Of a stretch of 64,000 nucleotides of DNA, positions 10,516-21,578 are shown piece after piece. This DNA is from Enoplolaimus lenunculus (Eukaryota > Nematoda > Enoplea > Enoplida > Thoracostomopsidae): contig JASANG010002205.1 in NCBI GenBank assembly GCA_030248215.1, positions 1 through 64,000 of the forward strand. The letters are read 5' to 3'. A program made the translations under genes and the position numbers. Every line of letters starts with the position of its first letter. The stretch's first letter is position 1. The notes beneath the pieces were generated by a model. It worked only from the letters and a program-made list of their open reading frames with translations. It was not told where the DNA came from and did not search any database.

Positions 10516-11495
10516 TAATGCCTAAACCGTTCCCTAAAGCCTTACCCTCAAATATGAAGAACGTGTACAAGAGTCTAGTTATTTTCGTTTGTAGCGCAGT
10601 TTTACCGTATTTCAGATATGCGAAAATATACCTGAAGCCTTTGTCTAAGTCTTTATCTATAAATATGGGAAACTTGTACAAGAGCCTCATTTGTTTTTTG
10701 TAGTGCAGTTTTATCGTATTTCAAAGGTGCGAAAATACTGTAGTGACCCAAATAAGGGGGGGCTGATATTTATTTGGCCTCTCCAGAGGATACCACCCCT
10801 GTTATTCGGTTACAGACTGTTATTTATTTCTAACCCACGCTCCGCCGCCCTTCGGTACTGATATATATCCGGTACTGCAACTATCCGTTGAATTAATCGT
10901 TTATTTGTCTCGTTTCAATAGTTTGAGCGACAATAAAAGTTTATACTTAGGAATGTACTTTCAAAATTCAAGTACGCTTAAAAGTTTCGGACTCAAATTA
11001 TTAGGTCCTGGAGTAATTTATGCGCTACAATTAGGGTTAATTGACATTTATGGACTCTAATTAGGGTTTAGGTACCCTATCCGCTTACGGACTCTTACTA
11101 GGAATAAAGACTCCTATTGATTCTGACCCAAAATGGAGACCCCCTCTTATTACCCCTCTCTTATTCGGGTCAATACAGTATACCTGAAGCCTTTGTTTAA
11201 ATCTTTATCCTTAAATATAAGGAACGTGTAAAAGATCCGAATTTCTTTGGTTTGACCTCAAGCCTTTGTCTAAGTCTATTCTTAAATATGGAGAACTTGT
11301 ACAAAAGCCTAATTTATTTTGTTTGCAGTACAGTTTTATCGTATTTCAGAGGTGGGAAAGCATGCATCAAACCCTTATCTTAGCCTTTATCCTTAAATAT
11401 GTAGAACTTTTACATGAGCCTAATTTATTTCGTTTGTAGCGCAGTTTTATCTTGTTTTAGAGGTGCGACAATTTACCTCATTTATCCTCTGGCAG
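10516..11495. repeat. About 110-bp tandem array abutting the first K2P exon
   Basis: About five units containing GCGCAGTTTTATCGTATTTCAGAGGTGCGAAAAT, here given by its parts: TTTGTAGCGCAGTTTTA then TATTTCAGAGGTGCG. Units start near 10519, 10630, 11181, 11262 and 11370, with length variation. A family C element (10738-11178) splits the array. The last unit ends within bases of the splice acceptor at 11495, so the acceptor region itself may derive from the array. Confidence 0.75.
10738..11178. mobile_element. Family C element, copy 2, inside the tandem array
   Basis: A full 441-base copy with ends CTGTAGTGACCC and GGGTCAATACAG and TA on both sides (10736-10737, 11179-11180). Removing it and one TA restores GCGAAAATATACCTGAAG, the normal unit junction of the array, so the insertion is younger than the array. 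Confidence 0.9.
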
Positions 11496-11645
11496 AATGA
11501 GTCGCTGGGAATTTGAAGAATTGTTAGACTCAACAACAAAAACCGCTCACTTGCATGAACAAACAGCTTATGCCGAAGCTTTGACAGAAATGACTGCTGC
11601 AATATTTAAACAACGAATGCAGTCAAGAAAACGGTTAATGGAACG
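11496..11645 (+). CDS. Two-pore-domain K+ channel, exon a (cytoplasmic N-terminus)
   Basis: Exon after the acceptor CTCTGGCAG| and before the donor ACG|GTAAGG. The usable frame starts at ATG 11497 (MSRWEFEELLDSTTKTAHLH..., residues 1-50) and leaves two bases that complete Arg50 in the next exon. One base (11496) precedes the ATG. If the exon is internal it therefore needs a phase carrying two bases in, which the Q-rich exon does not supply directly; alternatively ATG 11497 is the start. The peptide is hydrophilic and helical-looking, fitting the cytoplasmic N-terminus before the first membrane segment. The model from this ATG gives 653 residues over five exons with consistent phases. Confidence 0.7.
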
Positions 11646-12903
11646 GTAAGGAGTACACTTTCGAGGTGAAATGTTAATGGTGAAATCATACTTTTTAATA
11701 ATTGTAATGCCATTCGGCGCAGTCCATCGTTGTGTGTCGCCGTTCGTCGCATTCGTGTACCATATTGCGCCGCGACGAAAGCTGCGGACGGCGACGGACA
11801 ACGATGGAACACGACGTACGGCATCGCACAGCAAGTATTGCGTCATCCTAATAATGAAATTTTAGAGCAGTAAATGGTCAGTCATACAAGATGACTAGAT
11901 ATTTGGAGTGTTTTCTTTTAAAAATGAATGGGCCAGCGCCCGATCCAGCATAATCCGTCCATTAGGACGGCAAAGCAATCCAAGTCCCTCTGGGCCGGAG
12001 CAGCCGCCCTCATACCCCAATTTGGAGAAGAGGCCTCACCCATAAAGAGGCCCCCACTCTAACCTTTGAAACAAAAACTGCCAAAATGTTACGGTATGGC
12101 GTGTTGTTTGCTTCGCTCGAGACTTTGGATGTTCGCACCCTGGAGTTTGAGGCGGAGCCATCATCCCTATCTGCTCCGGCAGTGAGGCCATTTCAGTCTG
12201 CACAAAGAATATTTTTAAGTAGTGGCAAAGCAAAAATTATTCCATACTTTTTTGCTTTTGCGAAATTTTTTTGTAAAATTGGTCGTAAAGTTACTTACCT
12301 TACCTTACTAATTTTCAGTTCAACTTGATTTCTTCACTACAATATTTAATTTTATGACCGCTTTAGTTTCTGTTCAACATTCTAGACATTGCTTTAGATG
12401 CACCAGAAGTCAAAATCAATCGCTAAACTAGATCGCCTAAGCTCAGGCCTGCAACCAGCAATTGTTAGTATAAGTATGGGGTGTTCAGATTTATGGATGT
12501 TCAAAAATAACTATTAGCACAGAGTTTTATAAATGTTGTCGGTAAAATCTATATGTTCGTTGTATTTCTGTGAACTATGATAAATAAATGCTAATCATTT
12601 TGATCGGCAGTAACTCTGCTAGTGAACACATTTGTTTAAGTAAAAATTGCCAGGTAATTGCAAAATTCGCCATTTCTGAGGTCAATCTCATGGTCATGCA
12701 CTGGCTTACGCTTGTTTTAAGAAAAAGCTTATGTATGCCTTGACTAACTCAAGCGTAAGCTTAAGGCTAAACCAAAGCATAAAGCATTAACTTTAATGTG
12801 AGGACCAGGCGTACAGGTGCCCACAACCGTTCCTAAATACTCAGCGGACCAGAGTCTTTTCGCTGTGTCATTCTCATTTATTTGTTTCTGGTTTTTGTTT
12901 CAG
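11646..12903 (+). other. K2P intron a-b
   Basis: GTAAGG...TTTCAG intron. It holds a repeat fragment at about 11925-12240 that is related to 18850-18960 (shared GCCGGAGC, CCCCACACTAACC-like blocks and AAAACAAAAA.TGCC). A worn TTAGGC-like tract lies near 12700-12790. Confidence 0.6.
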
Positions 12904-13021
12904 TAAAGGTGGAATTTCCGAAACGTTACACGAAGATGACGCCTCTGAGCATAAATCCACATGCGGTAGTTGTGACGAAAACGCTGAAATAGTAAAATCG
13001 AACGAGAGTGCTTTCAAAAAG
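12904..13021 (+). CDS. Two-pore-domain K+ channel, exon b
   Basis: Between the strong acceptor GTTTCAG| and the donor AAG|GTTAGC. The first base completes Arg50 (CG|T), then residues 51-89 follow (KGGISETLHEDDASEHKSTC...), an acidic and Cys-containing cytoplasmic stretch ending AFKK directly before the first membrane segment. The exon ends in phase 0, matching the next one. The GTTAGC donor is unusual but is used again after exon d. Confidence 0.8.
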
Positions 13022-13795
13022 GTTAGCGAATGATTGTGTAGGTGTCGTATAAGTGGACGCAGTTGCGCTTGTACCTCGCTCGCAATCTTTGGTTTCAGAA
13101 TTCCAGTCCCCTATATTCTATGAGTGAATAATATAATGCGTCAGGGTGAAAATTTGACATTTCCAACAATTCGTATACAAAATTTGAAAAGATGTCAAAG
13201 AAAATTTCGTTAAACTTAAATTTCATATCGCGTGTTTTCACTGCGTTTGTTATTTAAACTATTATGATGGTCAAACTTTACCAGAAACAATATCATGAAG
13301 TATCGAATTTTTACTCGAGTTCACAAACTGTTTTAATGTCTAAACTGCGCCCTCAATCCACATCGGCTATCATTAACTAGTGTGTCGGCAAATATTTTGC
13401 GTTTGGTTTCGAGTTTTGTCAATTGTGTCTATTTGAATTTCTAAAATAGAAACTGAATACGCTATATGAAATAAAAAATTTGAGAACTCTGGGCCAATGG
13501 GAAGAGATGGATCCGGTCGTTTTAGACATTTTCTCGGATTTTAGAGATACATGTTTTATAATGGGGCACTCTCATCAGTCTTAAGCAAGAGCGCAGCTGG
13601 AATTTTGGTCCGCAAAGGGCCTCGCCAATCAAGAATATATATGGTTTTTTAAGTCTATATATGTCTCAGCTAGCATTTAGTTATTAACAAAAATAAATTT
13701 GTCAAAGTTATTGGGAGTGGGTCGTGACACGTTTGGCCCCCCTCTGGTTACGTGCCTGATATCAAAATGAATTTATTTGCTAAAATTGTTTTTAG
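13022..13795 (+). other. K2P intron b-c
   Basis: GTTAGC...TTTTTAG intron of 774 bases, AT-rich. No mobile element recognised. Confidence 0.7.
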
Positions 13796-14303
13796 TATGC
13801 TAAACTTATCCTGCCACACGTTGCCTTAGTGCTGCTGGCGGCGTCGTATACCATAATGGGAGCGTTTATATTTTACGCAATCGAGCGGCCACAAGAGCAA
13901 CGATCAAAATCGACTCGATTAGTTGAGCTGTTACGTATGCGACGAACGTTCCTCGCAGCAATGTTCTCGCACGCACGTAACAGCTCAATGAACGAGTCAA
14001 CGTGGATGCACGAAGCAAACGACGCGTTAAATAACTATACTGAGTTATTGTACACATCGTTTATTCGTGCACCTGCGTTGACTGGCGCTGAAGTTGTAGC
14101 AGCTGCAGTTGCTGCTGCCGCTTCAACTCCTAGCGAGTTGCGAGATACAGCCGAGCAGCATGGTGCAACAACTATTGCAGCAATGCAAGTTTCGACGTCA
14201 AATGAAACAGTAATGCTATCTGCAGCTGCAAACGCAAGTATTGTTGATGTATGGACACTGCCAACGTCTGTGTTCTTTGCTGTTACTGTGGTCACCACAA
14301 TAG
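13796..14303 (+). CDS. Two-pore-domain K+ channel, exon c (M1, extracellular cap, pore helix 1)
   Basis: Codes residues 90-258. M1 is about 92-118 (LILPHVALVLLAASYTIMGA...). It is followed by an unusually long extracellular cap, about 119-240 against roughly 60 in typical K2Ps. The cap has five N-glycosylation sequons (NSS, NES, NYT, NET, NAS), an alanine-rich stretch (VVAAAVAAAAS), and no cysteine, so the inter-subunit cap disulfide seen in several K2Ps is absent. Pore helix 1 begins at VWTLPTSVFF and leads to TTIG at the exon end, ACAATAG|GTGAGT. The split glycine codon continues in exon d. K2Ps are dimeric background K+ channels of the plasma membrane; the family call is secure, the subfamily not. 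Confidence 0.95.
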
Positions 14304-15113
14304 GTGAGTGCAGTATATTGGGCGTTCTGAACAAAGACTTGTCGTAGTTGGTTTACCTAAACACGGCTCTTGTACACTTACACACATTTACACTTATCAT
14401 TAACCTTAGGTTCACGCTTAGAAAAAGGTTTGCCTATGCCTAAGTCTAAACCTTTGACCAAACCGTTTCCTAAACCTATAAGCTTGAGTTTTAACTTTGG
14501 GAAAGAGGACAATATCCCAGACACTAATTAGCAAAAATCAAACATTAAAAAAAGTGCTATTGGAAAAAATAAAACCTTATTTGGTTTTACACTCCTCAAT
14601 CGAATTTGGTTTGCATTCCAGTAGTTGTTCCGGCTGTCCTGAAAAACGAATGGTGTTTAAAACAATCAAATTGCGAATTGAGTGACATTGTTTAATAACG
14701 AACGCAAAATATACATCTCGCTTTAGTAGTGTCATCAGGTTGAGTTTGTCAAAATTTGCCATATATTGCTTATATAAATTAAATCGCAGCACTGCCGAAT
14801 CCAACAGAAACATACCAAGACCCCACAACAGTATAACTGTCCGTTCAGCCCTCCTATCTACGCCCTTGGCCCAGTCTGTTTTATTATAAATATCACACAC
14901 CATTACACTCAGCTGAGAATCCGGAATCCGTGCACGCTCCTTCTAATAATTTTTTATCCCTGTAGCTTGTCACGCTGGCTACAGACCTGTACCTTGTCAC
15001 GCTGGCTACGGACCTGTACCTTGTCACGCTGGCTACGGACCTGTACCTTGTCACGCTGGCTACGGACCTGTACCATGCCCTTTTGGTTATAAATGGACAG
15101 AAGTTTATTTCAG
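14304..15113 (+). other. K2P intron c-d
   Basis: GTGAGT...TTTCAG intron. It holds worn TTAGGC-like sequence (14395-14480) and a 27-bp tandem array right before the acceptor (see separate entry). Confidence 0.75.
14966..15073. repeat. 27-bp tandem repeat, four units, next to a splice acceptor
   Basis: Four almost perfect copies of CTTGTCACGCTGGCTACGGACCTGTAC, given here as CTTGTCACGC then TGGCTACGGACCTGTAC; only the first unit differs (ACAGACC). The TGGCTACGGACCTG half equals the inverted end of family E, so the array probably grew from an E-element end. It ends 40 bases before exon d. Confidence 0.9.
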
Positions 15114-15464
15114 GGTACGGCAATCCAGTGCCAGAAACGTTCGTTGGCAAATTGTTGTGCATTTTCTACGCGCTGTTCGGCATTCCGCTCACGTTGGTTA
15201 CACTCGCAGATATTGGCAAATTTGGTTCAGAGCATTTAATCTGGCTTTATAGTCGCTATATCGAAGCGAAACATCGCGTACGTGAACACTGGAAACGCTA
15301 TCGAAATCGACGCAAAGCAACTCTGGCATCGTTGTGGGGAGACGCCGGCGATGTATCGGAATGTGACCGCTGTCAACTGCATAATAATTTACTCAATTTG
15401 CAAATGGAACGCAAAATTCCGGCGACTGTTGTTTTGGCAATTCTTGTTGGATATACTGCGTTAG
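15114..15464 (+). CDS. Two-pore-domain K+ channel, exon d (pore 1, M2, loop, M3)
   Basis: Acceptor TTATTTCAG|GG completes the split Gly259, giving the first selectivity filter TTIGYG at 256-261. M2 is about 271-293 (LLCIFYALFGIPLTLVTLAD), followed by ADIGKFGSEHLIWLY, a form common in nematode TWK-type channels. A basic cytoplasmic loop (about 300-358, KHRVREHWKRYRNRRK) leads into M3 (about 359-383, ATVVLAILVGYTALGG). The exon ends in phase 1 at the donor TTAG|GTTAGC. All key pore residues are present, and I see no frameshift. Confidence 0.96.
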
Positions 15465-16754
15465 GTTAGCGTTTGCTGCGTTTTTCTCATTTAAAGTAGA
15501 ACAATAATTTAGCTTTGTCAAACCATAAGCAATCGGCTTATAATTGATGATAAGGTCCACCCATATTAACGAATGCATATTTCATTTATCAGCCAGTTAG
15601 TAGTAGGTTTTCAAAATAACGAACTGCTGCAATTGCAGATCTCAAAATTTGTGATGGAAAGCAAATCGAAGATGTGCATAGTTTCAAAGCTCACCATTCC
15701 CGTTTTGAAAGTTACAAGACCTATCACCAACTGGTGATAGATGCTACACACATTTGAGAATACCGGCCAAGGTTCGAAACTGTTTTTACCGTTCATCGAT
15801 ACTTAACGGAAAATCCCTGCTAGGAACAGCCGCACTCGTATATGGCGAGATTCCAATTCAATTCCATCATTTTTAACCCCACGAATCAAACGGAATATAG
15901 TTAACATTTGATGGCTGTAAACTTTTTCCTATAATGTAGGGCGTTGGAGTATAAATTTTCTTCAAAATTACCACTGCTAGTAAACAACTAAACGTTTAGT
16001 GGGCGCGGGCACTGATCGAAAAGTTTTTCAAATACTCAACACCACATGATATATTTGTTTTTACGCATCGTTTACTTCAATTTGTGTACGCAGTGGGGAA
16101 ATTGACATTGGCAATCGACGCTCGCTGATTAATATATTTCTTAAGTTTTCAAACGACAGGTACCTATTTTCAGAAATACATGCAGTTGTCGTTTAAACAA
16201 TTTCCACATCCACACTCCGTACTAAGATTAAATTAAATCGGGTATTATTTTCTTTTCAATGAAAGCTTTTATTGCGTTCTTGTAGACTACCCTGATGTTT
16301 AAAATAGGTATACGTTGTATTAAAATGCTTGACCGAAATGGTTAATCTAAAGCAAAGAAAGTTAAAGCGAAATTAATATGTTTTATATACTTTATTTGAC
16401 AATATTGTGCCATATTCTTGCCTATGTTCGTAATTTACGGAAGAAAATTTCCAACAGTTAAAATGTAGTTTACTTAATATTTCATAGCAAAAAAGGTTTC
16501 GTAGATTTTTTGGTGACGATTTACACTATTCTGGTGGGGGCCTTGTATGCTTCACCCAATCGGTAAGGTTAATGCTTAGGCCCAGGTTTAAGCAGATGCT
16601 TGGGTTCATGTTTAGGTATAGGTAAGTGCTTCGCTAAACCTATGCCTATTCCTAAGCCGAATCGTAAATGTGATGAAGAAAGTGTACGAAAGCACTTTGG
16701 TGAATAGATATCTACTTTCGTTGTGTGCTTTTCGTAATTAGCTTATCTTTGCAG
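15465..16754 (+). other. K2P intron d-e
   Basis: GTTAGC...TTTGCAG intron. It contains a copy (about 15591-15800) of a dispersed repeat marked by AAGACCTATCACCAACTGGTGATAG, whose better copy is at 55508-55850, and a TTAGGC-like tract at 16565-16660. Confidence 0.75.
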
Positions 16755-17590
16755 GCGGCTTTCTAATGGCAGCGCTAGAGCCATGGCCTTTCTTCGACGC
16801 ATTCTACTATTCGTTCATTACAATGACAACCGTTGGGTTCGGAGATATGATACCAAACCGCCGTCAACCACTGCTGCCATTGGTGCTTCTGTATATCGTA
16901 TTCGGTCTCGCGTTAGCAACCATGTGCATTGATTTGGTCGGAGTGCAATATTTGCGTAAAATTCACTATTTCGGCCGTAAAATCAAAGACGCTCGAACAG
17001 CGCTTGGATTTGTTGGAGGGCGTGCGATTTACTTGACGGATATTTTTGGAGCAGGCGGAGTTGGTGGCTTAGCTGGAGCGAAATTCAATCCGACCCGAGA
17101 CGCGTATATTCTAGAAAATTTACTACTCGCCAAAATGTTGATACCATTTATTCCAGGCGATATTCGTGGGATACATTATATTGACGAAGGTAGTGAAAGT
17201 TTGCCGTCGTCCAGCTTAAGCTTAGAACCGATTACTCATTCAATATCGTGTCCGCGGTTTAGTCACCGACAGCTCGGTTCAGTGAGCAGAGGTGTGACCC
17301 GAGGAATGGACGAAACACAAATGCCTGTTAGTTTACTACAGGCTCGTGTGCAAGCGCTTCACGAAAACTTAACCCGGTTACGAGTTTGCTTTCGCGCTAA
17401 ACAACACGAAACTTGTGCAACTAAAAATTCTGACCGGCAATACGAACAGCCGCGTTCTTCGACTTGCTTGAACGTATGCTCAACAGCGATTTCTGATGGT
17501 GTTAAGCTGCCCAATTTACTTAGTTTACACCTCGATGAGTACGATACAAATAATTGTTTGAGACATAATTTTGACCATATAACAAGCTAA
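16755..17590 (+). CDS. Two-pore-domain K+ channel, exon e (pore 2, M4, C-tail, stop)
   Basis: Acceptor TCTTTGCAG| completes Gly376. EPWPFFDAFYYSFITMTTVG leads into the second selectivity filter TTVGFGD (400-406). M4 is about 415-437 (LLPLVLLYIVFGLALATMCI). It is followed by DLVGVQYLRKIHYFGRKIKD and a 214-residue cytoplasmic tail with a glycine-rich patch and serine clusters, ending at TAA 17588-17590. The tail has a short helical stretch (SLLQARVQALHENLTRLRV). The exon length closes a 653-residue model from ATG 11497. With two pores and four membrane segments this is a complete K2P; which TWK/TASK/TREK branch it belongs to is not decided. Confidence 0.97.
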
Positions 17591-19291
17591 AAACTTGCAA
17601 TATTTCACTACTGTTTTTGCCAGGATTCGCTTATAAGCTTAAAAATTCGCTTGAATATCTTAGCTATAACAAGAATTTAGTTATATAGTTCTTAAACAGC
17701 ACCTAACGTCTTGCTTTCTCGCTCATAACGGGTCCACATCCAAGGGAACGGGGCTATTTGCGTTCAGTCGCCCTGAAAAAATTTGCCCCCGCATAAAAAC
17801 TTTCAACCTTGCTTGTAAGTCAACAAAAACCATTGTACGCTATGCCCCTCCTGAAAATTTTTTCGGCCCATTTCAAGGTGAGTTGAGTTGGCTACGGACC
17901 TGGCCCATAACCAGCTTAACTTGTTAACAGGCAGTCTAACATTGTTGCAAACAGCGTGAAGAGACTTCGTTGCGTTCAAAACATTTGCCACATTAATAGC
18001 GAGAGTGTGGCTGTACAATTAGTAACACAACACACTATTAAGCCTACTCGTAAGCATAAGCCTAAATCTCGGTTAGCTTTGAAGTATACTTTAAAACCAA
18101 AGCCTAACAATTTGCATATATGCTTAATGCATATTTATTAAATGACGCAAACAAAGTTTATAATTAATAGATTTGTAAAAAATACGTTTTTTACTCTTTC
18201 GGGATAAGGCAATTAAAATATAATAATAGAAGCCTTAGAAAATATTAATCTTATTCCACTGAAGTAAAACAAATACGATTGTACTATTCAGCAACGAATA
18301 AACCAATGTAAATGGTGTTAAAATTGTCCAAGCAACAGAGCACAATTGCCAGTAGATGAATAATAGTGTATATAATCAGGAGCGTAGCCAGAATTTGATT
18401 TCCCGATGATATAACTTTTTGACTCTATAATTCAACTGGCTGTTCTATGGCTTGCATAATCACCTAAGTATTCTATCGTCCTAAAAATTTCGCAAAAGAT
18501 CTGGTTTCTGTATTCCTCCTTTTTCTGTTGTGTACTTACCCAATAATAGGTAAGCGCTCTATTGAACCGAACGAAAAAAACCGTTACCAGATGTGAACTA
18601 GTTTAATAAGCCAATTGGTATCGCTGTTTGTATCTTGCTTAACAACGTTCAATTAAATTTAGTTTAACCGCAATTTTATGATACAGTGAAATCCACCAGA
18701 ACAATTAGACTACAATTAATGTTTGTAATTTTACAAGTGTTTTTTTAGAAAACAGTCAATTTGGCTTACGGCCATAGTATGTTTTGTCCGCTAAAACTTA
18801 AAAATACACTGTGGTTTTCGCGGTTTAAGAAAAACTATATTGATGCTAAAATCAAAGCCGGAGCTGGCACCCACGCTACCCCTCATTTGGACGAGACCCT
18901 CGCACCTAACAGGACCCCCACACTAACCGTTAAAACAAAAAATGCCGAAGTTTTGAAATGCATATTTTACCTTGCCGTGATTCTTTTAATGGCTTCGCAC
19001 ACTTCACAGACCTTAAAATAACCACCAGGTTGCTAAATGTTAACCAATGTTCTCGCTTACTACACTATCTTACCTACAATTTTTACTATAAACGTATCCG
19101 AAATGAAATATTTAAAATGGTGATAATAAAGTTTTAAAGTGAGGTTTGCCGGGCGCTGGCTCCGTTGCTAAAGCCAGCATATCGAGATTGTATTAGCTTT
19201 TACCTAAAATATGAGCTGCTCTTGTTCGGCTACCTAAGCAATAAACGTCGAAAAATTTAGCGCTGCGCGCGACGTGTGATTCATTTTAAAG
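17591..19291. other. 3' flank of the K2P gene with repeats
   Basis: Holds a family E copy (17731-17909), a TTAGGC-like tract (18035-18110), an AATAAA at 18297-18302 about 700 bases past the stop, and a repeat fragment at 18850-18960 shared with the K2P intron at about 11990-12100. Confidence 0.5.
17731..17909. mobile_element. Family E element
   Basis: About 180 bases with C/G-run blocks separated by AAAATTTT-type spacers (CTTTCAACCTTGCTTGTAAG, CCTCCTGAAAATTTTTT) and a right end TGGCTACGGACCTGGCC. Same order as in the copies at 21346, 33972, 42845 and 57781. Confidence 0.6.
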
Positions 19292-19352
19292 ATGGATTCA
19301 ATTTCTAGAACTACAATTTGGCAACATTTGTGGGAAACCGCTTCTCTGGAAG
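19292..19352 (+). CDS. Possible first exon of a small unrecognised gene
   Basis: ATG in good context (AAAGATGG) opens 20 codons (MDSISRTTIWQHLWETASLE) and meets GAAG|GTATCA, leaving one base. That phase fits the exon at 24414, which needs two bases to complete a codon (G|TG, Val). The link rests only on phase, coding appearance and a shared strand across a 5-kb gap full of repeats, so it is tentative. Confidence 0.25.
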
Positions 19353-19961
19353 GTATCATCACGGCGTATTCCGTGTTCACGTTATAACTGGAGCAGCCTG
19401 GAACATGTTGTGTCCACTATTACAGTAGCGGGTAACATGTTGTCTTCACGTTCATCCGGTATCAAATTCCAAAAATTTGAATTGTCTAAAACTTTGATAT
19501 GTCCACATTCACTGTTTGCACTGAAGTATCATATGATATTCCAAATATTTTCTGTCATATCATATGACATGTATGAAATTGTCTGCATAGTTGTGGTAAA
19601 CTAGCTTCAATGTCCTGCAGAACGTCATATGATACAGAATTTGGAATTGGGATTATTTGTACTAAGAATATATTTTGGGGAAAGTTTCCGGAAGGAACAG
19701 ATATCTAAATGCTAGTTCATCATTCGAAATCATATAAATGCTACATTATATGACTTTTTACTATTTTATTAGTGCGCACAACATAGACGTTTGCTTTGCC
19801 TGCCGATTAGCAACAATGTTGCGAACACGTCAAATTTCACGTTTTAGCACTTAGAACGACACATATTATTCAAAACCTTGTGCGAGCTGCATCCGTAGTC
19901 ATTGGATCACCCTCAAGAAGTTGTCGTTGGCACTGCTGGACTCTCCTCTGGTTGTACGCGG

Positions 19962-20132
19962 ATACGTAGCCGTAAGGGCTGCAGGGGTTTCAGCCACCCT
20001 AGAAGAATTTTGCCCTCCCCCAGACAATTATTTTCATGTTAGCTCGTAAGTCGTGGAAAACCCTTGTATCCCGCTCCTGAAAAATGTTCAGCCCCATCCT
20101 CTAGCAAGATGGACTGACTTGGCTACGAGCGT
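19962..20132. mobile_element. Family E element
   Basis: Starts near CGTAGCCGTAAGG and ends TTGGCTACGAGC. Between lie GAAGAATTTTGCCCTCCCCC and TGAAAAATGTTCAGCCCC, the family's usual blocks. Confidence 0.55.
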
Positions 20133-20815
20133 GCTGCTACGTCAGCGTATGCCTTAACTTACGTTATTTAGCAGGCCGTTTAGGTTATTAAACGCCGCAA
20201 CCATTTTGACCTGAACTATTATACAGGTACAGGCACTTGTTTGCCCCAATACATGTCCCATACACATAATAACTGAATTAATAAACCGTTGACGCGGTCC
20301 AGTTTAAGCCATAGCTTAATCGTCAACCTCAGTCTAAGCTTAGGCTATTCAATAGTTACTTCCTTCTGGATTATAGATGTGAAATTATTTATTCTCGCGT
20401 GCTGTTGTCGTTCGCAAGAAAACTTCAACAACAGATAATACCTTTTTTAGTGAATTCTTGACTACGCCATTGTGGTATACAAATCGTTCAGATAACCATC
20501 ATACGGTTCCTGTTGAAACCATTTTGCTGGTTGAACAAACAGTTATTGCCATATTATTTACAACAGGTTTATTCCGTTGCCAAAAACGCATTTAATGTAT
20601 AATTATTCATTTGAATCTACTAGTTTTCCTGGATCGTTGACTTTTCAGTCAGATACGCCAGATTTAGGTTTCATAAATTTATGTTTCAAAAACCAGGTTA
20701 TATATTTATGTTCTCATATTTTGTGCTATGATGAATATCATATTGAATGCTATTATGTTTGTTTATTACAGAAAAGAATGTATTTCGTTACTTATTTGGC
20801 TGCGTAAAAAATTCT

Positions 20816-21023
20816 GTCCAATTTAAAGAACAAGGGCGGAACAGTATTATAAGCATATTCCTAAGCCTAATCCTAAACCTAAGTCTAAAGCGTAATAATG
20901 ATCATATTCCTAAGCCTACGCCTTAGCCTAACCAAAGCAAAGCAAAAAATTAGCCTCAAGCTAAGCTTACTCTTTTCCATTTCCACAGTAAAACGTGCCG
21001 CCCCTGATGTTTTCATGGGTCAA
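20816..21023. mobile_element. Family F element with TTAGGC arrays
   Basis: TTTAAAGAACAAGGGCGGAAC at the left and GTGCCGCCCCTGATG at the right, with two blocks of reverse TTAGGC units (CCTAAGCCTAATCCTAAACC; CCTAAGCCTACGCC) between. No 8-bp duplication is clear. Confidence 0.65.
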
Positions 21024-21345
21024 AATCGGATTGGAGATAAAACTTGCACCATATACCGTACTGTTTATTATTTTTCTAAACCTTTGGTTTAGGCTGAGAT
21101 TGACGTTTAAGCAGACGCAAAAGCCGAATCTGAGCCGGCTCAATCTAAACCAAAGCCTAGTTTTTTTAATCCAGTCATTAAGCGAATGGAACATTTTAGG
21201 GGTAAACAAACAAGTCCCTGCATTATGGGTTCTGGTCAAAATGGTTGTGGTGTTCAAAAAACTTCGACATACTTCATCCTAAGGCATTGGAAGACAAACA
21301 GCTTGCTATGTAATGTATGTTCTGGCATACATTTGACGTAATACC

Positions 21346-21514
21346 AGACCCGTAACCAGCAACCCACCTTGTTAGCGGGTGGGCTAAAAAATTTTCAGGA
21401 GGGGGATACAATGGTTTTCGACGACTTATGTGCAAAGATCAAAATTGTCAGGGGGAAGGGGCATTTTTCCATGGAGCTCAACCTCCCTGCCCCGCTCTGG
21501 CTACAGGCTCGGGT
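21346..21514. mobile_element. Family E element
   Basis: Left CCCGTAACCAGCAACCC, inner GGGCTAAAAAATTTTCAGG, right CTCTGGCTACAGGCTCGGGT. The ends are inverted and imperfect. Confidence 0.65.
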
Positions 21515-21578
21515 AGCACCAGAGGAGCGTCCAGCGGAGCCTATGAAAACTTCTTTCAAATTGGAATATTTTTCGTTC

